A stretch of 64,000 nucleotides of DNA from Olsenella uli (GCF_016900775.1 NZ_JACJKN010000012.1:16413-80412), one strand, 5' to 3'; positions 26,496-35,694 are shown, numbered from the stretch's first letter. Translations and numbers: made by a program. Notes: generated by a model not told the origin, from the letters alone.

Positions 26496-29400
26496 CTACG
26501 CCACCTTGACGTGCCCCTGCCGCCCCACGAGGTCGACCATCTCGGCGAGAAGGACCATGTTGTGCGCGTCGATGCGCGCGGGGAGCTCCATGCGCATGAT
26601 GTCGCCCGAGGTGGACTCCACGCGCATCTCAACGCGGTCGAGGCCGGGGTAGCGCCCGAGGATGGAGCAGAGGCTGTCCATGTAGGGCCGCGTGAGCAGG
26701 CCCGCCGGGATGTTCACCTCGAGCACCTTGGGGCGGTTGCTCCGCTCGTCCAGGACGAGCGGCTCCACGTTCATGCAGATGATCTGGTTGCCGCGGTCGC
26801 CGCGCTCGAGCTTGCCCTCCACCTTCACGAAGACGTCGCCCTGGGTCTCGCCCGTCTCCTCGTCGACCTGGCCCACGAGGGCGCCGGCGCACTTCTTGTA
26901 GAGCTTGGGGAAGACCACAAGCGTGACCTCGCCCTCCATGTCCTCGAGCGTCACGATGGCCATGGAGTCGCCGTTCTTGGTGGTCTTCTTCTGCACGGCG
27001 TTGACCATGCCCGCGAGGCGAATGACCTTGCCCTCGGGCACGCGGAAGCGCTCGTGCACGCCGCCCGCGGGGTCCGTGTACTCCTCGGCCACCTCGATCT
27101 CGGCGATCGTGTAGTCGCGGTTCTTGGCGAGCGCGTACTCGTAGGGGCGCAGCGGGTGGTCGGAGACGTAGAGGCCGAGGACCTCGTGCTCCTTGGCGAG
27201 CTTGACCGAGCGGTCCCACTCCACGCCGTCGGGCTCGGGCACGGTGTTCTCGAAGCCGGAGCCCTCCACGTCGCCGAAGAGGTCGAACATGGAGAACTGC
27301 CCGGCCGCGCGCGTCTTCTGCCGCTTGGCGGCGGCGTCGATGATGTTCTCGGGGTTGGTCTTGTCCACGAAGCGCATGAGCTGCATGCGGGTGTAGCCCG
27401 TCGAGTCGAAGGCGCCCGAGCAGATGAGCGCCTCCGCCACGCGGCGGTTGGCCTGGCCCGAGTCCATGCGGTCCACGAAGTCGTGGAGGTTGGCGAAGGG
27501 TCCGTTCTTCTCGCGCTCCGCCATGATGGCCTCGCCCACGCCCTCGCCCACGCCGCGAATGCCGGCAAAGCCAAAGCGCACGCCCTCGGGGACGGCCGTG
27601 AAGTCGCGGCCGGACTCGTTGATGTCCGGCGGCAGGATGGCCACGCCCTCGTGGCGGTAGGCCGTAACGTAGTGGACGATCTTGTCGGTCTTGCCCATGT
27701 AGGACGTGAGGACCGAGGCCATGTACTCGCGCGGGTAGTGGGCCTTGAGCCAGGCCGTCTGCATGACGAGGATGGCGTATCCCGCCGAGTGGCTCTTGTT
27801 GAACGCGTAGGAGGCGAACTCCAGGACGTCGTCCCAGATGCGCTGCGCGATCTCCTTCTTGTAGCCGTTGGTGACGGCGCCGTTCATCCAGTGGTCGTAG
27901 GTGGTCTCGTCCTTGCCGTCGTCCCAGTGGAAGACCGTGGAGGTGAGGAGCTTGATCTTCTTCTTGGCCACGGGCTTTCTGATGCGGGAGTCGGACTCGC
28001 CGGCCGAGAAGCCCGACATCTTCATCGAGATCTTCATGACCTGCTCCTGGTAGACCATGGTGCCGTAGGTCTCGCCCAGGATGTCGTCCAGGCGCGGGTC
28101 GTAGGAGACGGCCTCCTCGCGCCCGTTCATGCGGTTGATGTAGCTCGTGACCATGCCGGCGCCCAGGGGGCCGGGGCGGTAGAGGGCGATAAGGGCGACG
28201 ACCTGCTTGTACTCGGTCGGGCGCATGTTCTTGATCGTGGACGTCATGCCCGCGGACTCGATCTGGAAGACGCCCGCCGTGCGGCCCTCGCGCATGAGCT
28301 TGTAGATCTCTGGGTCGTCGAAGGGGATCTCGTCGACGTTGATGTCGATGCCGTGGTTGGCCTTGATGTTGGCGAGCGCCTTGGAGATGACGGTGAGCGT
28401 GCGCAGGCCCAGGAAGTCCATCTTGAGCAGGCCCATGTCCGCGACCGAGTGGCCCTCGTACTGGGTGATCTCCACGCCGCCCTTGGTGTCCACCTTGGTG
28501 GGCACGTGGTCGTTCACCGGCGTGGGGGCGATGAGGACGGCGCAGGCGTGGACGCCCTCGCCGCGGTGCATGCCCTCGATGGAGAGCGCCGCGTCGATGA
28601 TGGAGCGCGAGTCGGCGTCGTTCTTATAGGCGTCCTCGAAGTCCGGGGAGTACTGGTCGGGCGCCTTCTCGGACTTGTGGAGGGCGTGGTCGAGCGTGAG
28701 CTTGGGGTCGTTGGCGAGCATCTTCGAGAGCTTCTGGCCCTGCCAGACGGGAAAGCCCAGCACGCGCGCGGCGTCATTGATGGCCTGCTTGGCCTTGATC
28801 GTGGAGTAGGTGATGACGTGGCAGACGCGCTCGGGGCCGTAGAGCTGGCGGACGTGCTCCACGACCTCGAGGCGCCGCTCGTCGTCGAAGTCCATGTCGA
28901 TATCGGGCATCTCGGAGCGCTGCGGGGAGAGGAAGCGCTCGAACATGAGACCGTTGTCGAGCGGGTCGAAGGTCGTGATGTCCATCGCGTAGGCCACGAT
29001 GGCGCCGGCGGCCGACCCTCGGCCGGGGCCCACGCCGATGCCGTTTCGCTTGGCCCAGCGCACGTACTCCTGGACGATCAGGAAGTAGTCGGCGAAGCCC
29101 TTCTCGCAGATGACCTTGTACTCGTACTCGAAGCGCTCGCGGACGTTCTCGCCGCCGATCTCAAGCTCACGCCAGTTCTCGCCGTAGCGGCGGGCGAGGC
29201 CCGTCTCGCACTCCTTGCGGAAGCGCTCCTCCGAGGTCTCGCCGGGGTCGAGGTCCGGGAACTTGGGCAGGTACATGTGCGACCAGTCGAGCTCGAAGCT
29301 GCACTTCTCGGCCACCTCGAGCGTGTTCTCTATGACCTCGGGCGCCCACGAGAAGAGCTCGCGCATCTCCGCCTCGCTCTTGAGGTAGAACTCGGTGCCG

Positions 29401-30326
29401 GTCATGCGCTTGCGGTTCTCGTCGTCGAGCTTGGAGGCGGTGCCGATGCACGAGAGCACGTCCTGGGTGGGCGCGTCCTCGCGCGTGAGGTAGTGGTTGT
29501 CGTTGGTGGCGATGACCTTGATGCCGAGCTCGTGGCCGAGCCGCAGGATCTGCTCGGAGAGCGTGCGGTCCGTGAAGCCGCCCCAGTTGGGGTCGGCCAG
29601 GCCGTGGTCCTGGACCTCGAGGTAGAAGTCCTCGCCGAAGATCTCCCGGTACGTGAGCGCCCAGCGCTTGGCCTCGTCCGGGCGGCCCTGGAAGTACATG
29701 CGCGGGATGATGCCCGAGACGCAGGCCGACGTGCAGATGATGCCCTCGTGGTAGCGGCGTAGCATGTCGAGCGTGGTGCGCGGGTAGTAGTAGAACATCT
29801 CGCCCGAGGCCGCCTCGCTCATCATCTTCATGAGGTTGACGTAGCCGGTCTCGTTCTTGGCCAGCAGGATCAGGTGGTAGCGGTGCTGCTTGGTCCCCTT
29901 CTCGATGCAGTCGTCCGTGATGAAGTAGGCCTCGCAGCCAAAGATGGGCTTGATGAGCAGGGAGGGGCGGTTGGCGCGCACGGCGTCGAGGTCGTGGGTC
30001 TCGTTCCAGATCTTGACGTCTGAGGCCCACTGGGCGTGGACGCGGTCGTGGGGCCTGGCGTCGGCGGCGTCGGGCTCGGGCTCCTCGAGCTCCCAGCCCT
30101 TCTGGAAGCACTCGACGTCGTGGCGCCACTGGCCCATGTCCTTCTGGGCGTCGTTGTACTTGCGGCACTCGAGGTCGAAGTCCGGGATGCCGAACATGTA
30201 GCCGTGGTCCGTGAGCGCGAGCGCCGGCATCTCCAGGTCCACGGCGCGCTTGACCATGTCCGAGACGCGGGTGGCGGCGTCGAGGATCGAGAAGTCCGAG
30301 TGGTTGTGCAGGTGAACGAATGCCAT
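26496..30326 (-). CDS. dnaE: DNA polymerase III alpha subunit DnaE
   Basis: 1276 aa, about 100 longer than Escherichia coli DnaE. The N-terminal PHP domain keeps its metal ligands (HLHNHSDFSILD, LTDHGYM). The polymerase active site is PDIDMDFDD with GPGRGSAAGAIVAYAMDIT before it. A helix-hairpin-helix and an OB fold (IRLAGMVNAVQKKTTKNGDSMAIVTLEDMEG) follow. An insertion of about 65 residues (roughly 57-122) sits in the PHP domain between DLECRKYN and IKPIFGCEAY. It is the main replicative polymerase or its only DnaE1 form. Array 2 lies 3' of it and array 3 lies upstream, between it and the next gene. Confidence 0.96.
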   Translation of the reverse strand: MAFVHLHNHSDFSILDAATRVSDMVKRAVDLEMPALALTDHGYMFGIPDFDLECRKYNDAQKDMGQWRHDVECFQKGWELEEPEPDAADARPHDRVHAQWASDVKIWNETHDLDAVRANRPSLLIKPIFGCEAYFITDDCIEKGTKQHRYHLILLAKNETGYVNLMKMMSEAASGEMFYYYPRTTLDMLRRYHEGIICTSACVSGIIPRMYFQGRPDEAKRWALTYREIFGEDFYLEVQDHGLADPNWGGFTDRTLSEQILRLGHELGIKVIATNDNHYLTREDAPTQDVLSCIGTASKLDDENRKRMTGTEFYLKSEAEMRELFSWAPEVIENTLEVAEKCSFELDWSHMYLPKFPDLDPGETSEERFRKECETGLARRYGENWRELEIGGENVRERFEYEYKVICEKGFADYFLIVQEYVRWAKRNGIGVGPGRGSAAGAIVAYAMDITTFDPLDNGLMFERFLSPQRSEMPDIDMDFDDERRLEVVEHVRQLYGPERVCHVITYSTIKAKQAINDAARVLGFPVWQGQKLSKMLANDPKLTLDHALHKSEKAPDQYSPDFEDAYKNDADSRSIIDAALSIEGMHRGEGVHACAVLIAPTPVNDHVPTKVDTKGGVEITQYEGHSVADMGLLKMDFLGLRTLTVISKALANIKANHGIDINVDEIPFDDPEIYKLMREGRTAGVFQIESAGMTSTIKNMRPTEYKQVVALIALYRPGPLGAGMVTSYINRMNGREEAVSYDPRLDDILGETYGTMVYQEQVMKISMKMSGFSAGESDSRIRKPVAKKKIKLLTSTVFHWDDGKDETTYDHWMNGAVTNGYKKEIAQRIWDDVLEFASYAFNKSHSAGYAILVMQTAWLKAHYPREYMASVLTSYMGKTDKIVHYVTAYRHEGVAILPPDINESGRDFTAVPEGVRFGFAGIRGVGEGVGEAIMAEREKNGPFANLHDFVDRMDSGQANRRVAEALICSGAFDSTGYTRMQLMRFVDKTNPENIIDAAAKRQKTRAAGQFSMFDLFGDVEGSGFENTVPEPDGVEWDRSVKLAKEHEVLGLYVSDHPLRPYEYALAKNRDYTIAEIEVAEEYTDPAGGVHERFRVPEGKVIRLAGMVNAVQKKTTKNGDSMAIVTLEDMEGEVTLVVFPKLYKKCAGALVGQVDEETGETQGDVFVKVEGKLERGDRGNQIICMNVEPLVLDERSNRPKVLEVNIPAGLLTRPYMDSLCSILGRYPGLDRVEMRVESTSGDIMRMELPARIDAHNMVLLAEMVDLVGRQGHVKVA

Positions 30327-30519
30327 GCGTGGGTCCCGTCAGCTGTGCGTCAGTCGTGTGTCACCTAGTCTAGCCGATGCCCCGGACGCGCGGCGGCGGG
30401 CGGCGGGGCGCCCGACCTGCGGACCTCCGTGTTTGCGCAGGTGACGACCACAGGAATTCTTCACGACGGCAGGCGAGAAGGACGTGCGGAGCCCGGGCGA
30501 CATTTTCGGCCCCGGGCCT

Positions 30520-30684
30520 GTCGCGAATCCCCCGCGCGGCGGCTGTGCGGGGCCGCGGCGACGCTTCCCGCCCCGGGTCTGTCGTGAATCCCCCGCAGGC
30601 AAGTTGCGCGGGGCCCGGGCGACATTTCCCGCCCGAAGAACGTCGCCGCACCCCCGCCGGGACGGGCCGCGGGGCCCGGGCGAC
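30520..30684. repeat. Palindromic array 3: three units plus a half unit, 61 bp period
   Basis: Units lie at 30520-30562, 30581-30623 and 30642-30684, each 43 bp with 18-bp spacers, opening GTCG[CT] and closing GGGCGAC or CGGCGAC. A right-hand half unit (GTGCGGAGCCCGGGCGAC) ends at 30501, exactly 18 bp before the first full unit; the left half has been lost and a CGAGAAGGAC 10-mer (30474-30483) lies where it would have been. The array sits 31 bp from the stop of the AbiEi/DUF559-like gene in the 389-bp gap 30327-30715. The dnaE side of the gap (30327-30470) holds no other recognisable element. Confidence 0.88.
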
Positions 30685-30715
30685 ATTTCCGCGGCGCGGG
30701 GCTGGCGAGCCGCCG

Positions 30716-31771
30716 TCAGCGGACGCGCCGCAGCGCCTCCCAGTCCGGGACCATGCGCGCGCCGTCCGGCAACGCCAGCTCCGAGCCGCGCCGGGGCACG
30801 CCATAGCGGTCGAGGTGCGCGGCGAACGCGACCGGGTCGTCCGTCAGCCCAAAGCGAAACCTCATCACCACGACGTCGTAGAGGGTGATGCGCGACTCGC
30901 GGTCCTTATCGTCCGCGAGCACCTCCTCGAGGCTCCGGCCGCGCGTCATCCCCTCCTCCACGTACTTGTCCGTGCCGTCGAGCTCGCCGAGGATAACGAC
31001 GCCGTCCGCCCGCACCCAGCAGTAGTCCGCCCGGAAGGGCGCGCCTCCCTCGACGAGGTTGGGCACCTCCACCTGCAGCTCGGGGCACACGAAGCCGAGC
31101 AGGAGCATGCGCGCCCGCGCGATGGACTCCCCGCCGTTCTCGCTCCTCGGGTCCGCCCAGGCGAGGGTGCCGCGGACGAGGTCCCTCCCCCGGGACCCGT
31201 CGCGCATGGACTCGACATACGACGCGAACTCGTCGCGCGCGACCACGCCGGCGCGCAGGGCGGAGTCGATCATCCCGAGCCCGCGCGGAAAGTCGGTCCC
31301 CCGGAGGCAGTCGAACAGCGTCCGCTCCGGGCCGGTGACGCGCAGCCCACCGACCACCTCGATGCGGCCCTCCCCGGGCCCGGCGCGCAGGATGGGATGG
31401 CGGTGAACCAGCGGGCCGTTGGGGCTGTGCCCGGCGCGCGTGGTCGCAACGTGGACGTTTCCCTGGAGCGACCACGAAACGTCGACCCCGTACGCGACGG
31501 CGGCCGTGGGGCCGCAGAACACCCAGTCGGGATGCTGGTCCTGCAGCCCGCGCGCCAGGAACAGCGTGCGCTGGTCCGCCTTGAGCCCCTCCCAGCGGCG
31601 CGCGCTCACGTAGAGCCCGCGGGCGGGCGAGACCACCCTCCCCGCGGCGACCCTCCGCTCGAGCGCCCGATAGACGCGCGCGGCCCCGCGCCCCCTCAGG
31701 GCGAGGCAGCGCCCGCGCCCCTCCGCCTCGGCGAGCAGCTCCGCGACCTCCCGCTCCACGGCCCGACTCAT
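30716..31771 (-). CDS. AbiEi-like regulator with DUF559/Vsr-like C-terminal domain
   Basis: 351 aa from ATG 31771, chosen for its AGAGAGGGGG site; the open frame extends 17 codons further. The N-terminal half resembles type IV antitoxin AbiEi proteins: a winged-helix region, then VFCGPTAAVAYGVDVSWSLQGNVHVAT. The C-terminal half looks like the PD-(D/E)XK fold of DUF559/Vsr proteins, with RADYCWVRADGVVILGELDGTDKY supplying an Asp and an E-x5-K pair. No AbiEii toxin gene is adjacent. The gene is bracketed by arrays 3 and 4, and an AT-rich patch precedes it, which suggests acquisition. A defence or DNA-processing role is possible but unproven. Confidence 0.6.
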   Translation of the reverse strand: MSRAVEREVAELLAEAEGRGRCLALRGRGAARVYRALERRVAAGRVVSPARGLYVSARRWEGLKADQRTLFLARGLQDQHPDWVFCGPTAAVAYGVDVSWSLQGNVHVATTRAGHSPNGPLVHRHPILRAGPGEGRIEVVGGLRVTGPERTLFDCLRGTDFPRGLGMIDSALRAGVVARDEFASYVESMRDGSRGRDLVRGTLAWADPRSENGGESIARARMLLLGFVCPELQVEVPNLVEGGAPFRADYCWVRADGVVILGELDGTDKYVEEGMTRGRSLEEVLADDKDRESRITLYDVVVMRFRFGLTDDPVAFAAHLDRYGVPRRGSELALPDGARMVPDWEALRRVR

Positions 31772-31797
31772 GCGACCCCCTCTCTTTTGACGCACCT

Positions 31798-31875
31798 CCT
31801 CCACATCTATCGGGAATATCACAAGTTCGTATATTTATCTAGCTATAATTTAAGTCTATAATTTATTCTCCATGC
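31798..31875. promoter_or_regulatory. AT-rich island with two TATAAT hexamers
   Basis: This is the most AT-rich stretch noticed in the window. On the plus strand TATAAT occurs at 31844-31849 and 31857-31862, pointing toward array 4 (first unit at 31964). No good -35 element was found, so promoter activity is only possible. It lies immediately upstream of the AbiEi/DUF559-like gene. Confidence 0.35.
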
Positions 31876-31963
31876 AGTTTCGTGGCAGCTTTCTGTCATG
31901 TTCCGCCGGCGGGAAGAACGGCGGCCCCGAACCGCACGGAACAGCGCAGAACCGCGCGGCTCT

Positions 31964-32128
31964 GTCGCCAAGGCCCCGCGCGGCGGCCGCGCGGGGCTGA
32001 GGCGACGTTCCCGGCGCCGGGTTTGTCGCGAGTCCCCCACGCGCCGATTGAGCGGAGGCTTGGCGACACCTTCTGCCGGAGAAACGTCGCCAGGCCCCCG
32101 CACGTTGACCGTGCGGGGGCCTGGCGAC
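31964..32128. repeat. Palindromic array 4: three units, 61 bp period
   Basis: Units lie at 31964-32006, 32025-32067 and 32086-32128, each 43 bp, spacers 18 bp, opening GTCGC[CG]A and closing GGCGAC. The third unit has a near-perfect stem. The array ends 23 bp from the addA stop codon, in the 380-bp gap 31772-32151 that also contains the AT-rich island. Confidence 0.88.
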
Positions 32129-32151
32129 AGGTTGGGAGCGGGACGGGCACC

Positions 32152-35100
32152 CTATGGGAGCGGGACCCCTCCGCCGAACTCGTAGCGGGCCACGAGGGGC
32201 TCGCCGGGCGCGTCCGGGTCGTCGCGCTCCACGCAGACGAAGGCACACGCCACGCGCTCGAAGCCCTCGCGGAGCAGGACGCCGGCGTAGAACTCCGCCT
32301 GCATCGCGTGGCGACCGCGCACCTCCTCGGGCGTGAGCCCGGCATCTCCCGTCTTGTAGTCCACGACGAGGGCCCGTCGCGCCCCCGCGTCCGTGCAGAG
32401 CAGGTCGATGGCACCCTCGAGGTAGTCGCCGTAGGGCGAGTCCACCCGCTGGAAGAACGGCACCTCTGCGCGGACGAGCGGCCACGAGAGCGCCTCGGCG
32501 CGGACGGCCGACCCCTCCCAGCGCGCGAGCGCCGCGCGAAGGCGCGCCTCGGCGCGCGGCGAGAGGTTCCAGCGGCGGACCTGCGCGGACACGCGCGCCT
32601 CGCCGACGGCGCGCCCAGACTCGACCATCGCCTGGGCGAGCTCGTGGAAGGCGGAGCCCAGGTTGGTGGCGCGGTCGGCGTCCTCGGCCGCGGGGGCGCC
32701 CGCCGCCTCCGCCTCGCGCTCCTCGCGCGTGGGGAGCGCCCGAGGCGCCCCGTCGGCGGCGTCGAGCAGGGTGTGCACGCTCGAGTAGCTGAAGACCCCC
32801 TCGCGGGCGCGCCAGGTCCCGGGCGCTCCGGGGCGCGCCGCGGGGTCGGCCTCGTAGAGGTCGAAGGGGGCGGGCCCGTCGTCGGCCGGACGGGCCGCGT
32901 CGGAAAGCCCCCAGCGGGCGAGCTCGGCGGCGTCCGCCGGCAGCTCGCCGTCAAAGCCGGGAAGCGCGCCGTCCGAGCTGGCCGTGACGGGCGCATCGGC
33001 GCCCCTCCCCTGCCGCTCCACGACGACGCAGCGCAGTCGCGCCGGCGCGGACCCGCCGTAGTCCACCGCGCGGACGCCCGGCGCGCCGTCCCAGGGGCCG
33101 CCCGAGAGCGCCGCGAGCGCGGAGGCGGCAAGCGCCGAGGAGACGCCCCCCTTGCCGGACGCCGCGGAGACGCCCACCACGAGCGCCTCGCGGGCGCGCG
33201 TGAGGGCCACGTAGAGCAGCCGCGCGCGCTCCTGGGCCTCGGCGGCGTCGTCCGCCGCGCGCAGCGCGAGGTAACGCGCCGCGAGGGGCATCGGCCGCGA
33301 GCGGTCCGCGCCCTCCTCGAGCTCCTCGGGGTCCACGTCCGCGAGCCTGGGCGCCTCCGCCGGGCGGAGCACGAAGACGCGCCCGCCGCCCGCCGCGGGG
33401 CCGCAGGCGATCTGCGCCTCTCCGCGCGGGTTGCCCCAGCACTCCGCCACGGCGCAGACGCCGAACTCGAGGCCCTTGGAGGCGTGCACGGTCATGACGC
33501 GCACGGTGCCCTCCCCCGCCTCGCCCTCCCCGCCCGCGAGCGAGGCGGGCGGGACCTTGGACGCCGCGAGCCAGAGGTCGAACTCCGTGGCGGCGCGGGC
33601 GGCGCCGAGGCCGAGCTCGGAGGTGAGGTCGCGCACGTAGCGCACCGCCGCCAGGACGTTGGCCGCCCGGGCGAGCCCCTCCGGCCCGCCCGCCTCAAGG
33701 CGGGCGAGCCAGCCCGAGTCGCGCACGACGTCGGCCACGACGTCGGCCACGGGCCGGCGGCGCACGTCGTCGAGCGCGCGGGCGAGGACCTCGTGGGCGC
33801 GGGCCAGGCGCTCGGAGGGCGCGGCGTCGCGATAGAACGCCATGTCGGCGAGGCCGCGGTCGATCGTGCGCTTGGTGGGGGCGTCGAGCTTGACCTGGGC
33901 GCGCGTCCCCAGCTCGCAGAAGTCGTTGGCGTCCAGGCCGAACATCTCGCTCGCGAGCAGGGGGAAGAGGCCCGACTGGGTGTCCGCGGGGTTGGCGAGG
34001 GCGTGGAGCAGCGCGCGGACCACCTTGACCTCGTCGGTGGAGGTGAAGGTGGAGCCGCCCGTGACCACGCACTCCATCCCGCGCGCGCGGATGGCGTCGA
34101 TGTAGGCGTCCGCGTGCGTGGTGACGCCGAGGAGCAGCGCCATGTCGCCGGGCCGCTCGCCCGCGTCGCGGTAGCGCGCGAGGGCGTCTGCCACCTGCGC
34201 CGCCATCGTCGCGGTCTGGTGGCGGGTCGCCCGGCCCGACTGGCCCTGCCCCGCGCAGACCTCGATGTCGATCCGCGGCAGCTCGCGGGCGCGATAGCGG
34301 TCCTTGCGCGTGGGGCTGTCGTCGAGGTGCATGAAGTCGGGCATGGCCCCCTGGCCCGGCGCGCCGCCGGCGCACACGCGCTCCACGAGCGCGAGCACGT
34401 CCGCGTGGCTGCGGTAGTTGGTGTCGAGCCTGACCACGTTCCTCTCGTCCACCTGGGCGCCGCGCCCGCGAAAGACGCCCACGTCGGCGCCGCGGAAGCG
34501 GTAGATCGACTGCTGGGCGTCGCCCACCGTGCAGAGATGGCGGGCGCCCTGCCCGGAGAGCAGGCCGATGAGCTCGAGCTGCATCTCGTCGGTGTCCTGG
34601 AACTCGTCCACCATCACGAGCCGGAAGCGCCCGGCGTACGCGCGGCGCACCTCCTCGTGGTCGCGCACGGCGAGAAGGGCGAGCCGCACGAGGTCGTCGT
34701 TGTCGAGGCAGGCCTGCTCGCGCTTGAGCTCGTCGTAGCGGGCGCGGACCCGGCGGGCGAGCTCGAGGAGGCCCTCCGCGAGCGGCGCCACGCGCGCGAA
34801 CTCGGCCTCGGCCCGGGCGAGGGCGAGCGCGGACTTGGCCGCGGCGACCTCGCCCTTGATCGCGCCGCGCGCCTGGGGCAGGGAGACCTCGGAGAGCGCC
34901 GCGGAGACGGCCTCGGCGGTGAGCTCCGCGGGGGACGCCCCCTCCAGCCGGCGCAGCGCCTCGAGGGAGGGCCCCACCTTCGCGGCGGCGGCCGCGGTGA
35001 GCCGGAGGGCGCCGAGCTCCTCGACGCGCATCGTCAGGTCCCGGAGCGCCGCGGCGACCGAGCCGGGGTCGCGGGGCGCCGGCGCGAGGTCGTCAAGCCC

Positions 35101-35694
35101 GCCCGGGAGCGACCCGCCCTCCCGCACGAGGCGCTCGACGAGCCCCATCGCCCCGGTGTAGCCGCCCTGGGGCGCGGAGGTCCCGAGCTCGAACTCGGCG
35201 AAGACGGGGGCGAGGGCGGCCTCGCCGCGCGCGGCGCGCATGACGTCGTCCATGGCGCGCTCGAACAGGGCCTGCTGCCGCGAGTCGGCGACCACCGAGA
35301 AGGACGGGTCGAGCCCGAGGTCGAGCGCGTGGCGGGAGAGGATCCTCCGGCACATTCCGTGGATCGTGGAGATCCAGGCCTCGTCCACCGCGAGCGCCGC
35401 CTCCCCCATGCCCGCGCGGCGCAGGGTGGAGCGCACGCGCTCCTTGATCTCGCGCGCGGCGGCCTCGGTGAAGGTGATCACGAGCACCTGGTCGAGCCCG
35501 TCGAGGAAGGGGGCGCCGCCCGCGCCCGAGCCCGGCGAGAGCGCCCAGGCCACGCGCTGCGTGAGGGTGAAGGTCTTGCCCGAGCCCGCGCCCGCCTCCA
35601 CGAAGAGCGGCTCGTCCAGGGTCTCGGCGATGATGCGCTGCCGCTCGTTCAGGCAGGAGAGGTCGATCGCGGGCGCCAGGTCCTTCTCGCTCAC
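32152..35694 (-). CDS. addA: ATP-dependent helicase/nuclease subunit AddA (UvrD/RecB type)
   Basis: 1180 aa from GTG 35694 (VSEKDLAPAIDL), whose GTGA overlaps the addB stop; the longer frame upstream lies inside addB and is not coding. SF1 helicase motifs are clear: Walker A VEAGAGSGKTFTL, motif II MVDEFQDTD, motif III GDAQQSIYRFRGAD, motif IV NYRSHADVL and motif VI LLYVALTRAREAL. The C-terminal RecB-like nuclease domain has GSAFHELAQ and LVVDYKTGD with the catalytic Asp and Lys. It works with AddB in double-strand break end resection. A 10-mer copy (GTCCTTCTCG, 35680-35689) covers codons 2-5, and another lies at 35296. Confidence 0.93.
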   Translation of the reverse strand: MSEKDLAPAIDLSCLNERQRIIAETLDEPLFVEAGAGSGKTFTLTQRVAWALSPGSGAGGAPFLDGLDQVLVITFTEAAAREIKERVRSTLRRAGMGEAALAVDEAWISTIHGMCRRILSRHALDLGLDPSFSVVADSRQQALFERAMDDVMRAARGEAALAPVFAEFELGTSAPQGGYTGAMGLVERLVREGGSLPGGLDDLAPAPRDPGSVAAALRDLTMRVEELGALRLTAAAAAKVGPSLEALRRLEGASPAELTAEAVSAALSEVSLPQARGAIKGEVAAAKSALALARAEAEFARVAPLAEGLLELARRVRARYDELKREQACLDNDDLVRLALLAVRDHEEVRRAYAGRFRLVMVDEFQDTDEMQLELIGLLSGQGARHLCTVGDAQQSIYRFRGADVGVFRGRGAQVDERNVVRLDTNYRSHADVLALVERVCAGGAPGQGAMPDFMHLDDSPTRKDRYRARELPRIDIEVCAGQGQSGRATRHQTATMAAQVADALARYRDAGERPGDMALLLGVTTHADAYIDAIRARGMECVVTGGSTFTSTDEVKVVRALLHALANPADTQSGLFPLLASEMFGLDANDFCELGTRAQVKLDAPTKRTIDRGLADMAFYRDAAPSERLARAHEVLARALDDVRRRPVADVVADVVRDSGWLARLEAGGPEGLARAANVLAAVRYVRDLTSELGLGAARAATEFDLWLAASKVPPASLAGGEGEAGEGTVRVMTVHASKGLEFGVCAVAECWGNPRGEAQIACGPAAGGGRVFVLRPAEAPRLADVDPEELEEGADRSRPMPLAARYLALRAADDAAEAQERARLLYVALTRAREALVVGVSAASGKGGVSSALAASALAALSGGPWDGAPGVRAVDYGGSAPARLRCVVVERQGRGADAPVTASSDGALPGFDGELPADAAELARWGLSDAARPADDGPAPFDLYEADPAARPGAPGTWRAREGVFSYSSVHTLLDAADGAPRALPTREEREAEAAGAPAAEDADRATNLGSAFHELAQAMVESGRAVGEARVSAQVRRWNLSPRAEARLRAALARWEGSAVRAEALSWPLVRAEVPFFQRVDSPYGDYLEGAIDLLCTDAGARRALVVDYKTGDAGLTPEEVRGRHAMQAEFYAGVLLREGFERVACAFVCVERDDPDAPGEPLVARYEFGGGVPLP

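Noticed and set aside
26511..29762. A 1083-codon open frame opposite dnaE
   Set aside because: It is the antisense of a GC-rich gene, with low-complexity Val/Leu/His/Asp composition and no recognisable domain; similar shadows oppose many genes here.
1975..32128. Palindromic arrays as CRISPR arrays
   Set aside because: Repeats within a locus are not identical, spacers are only 18 bp and related to each other, and no cas gene is in the window.
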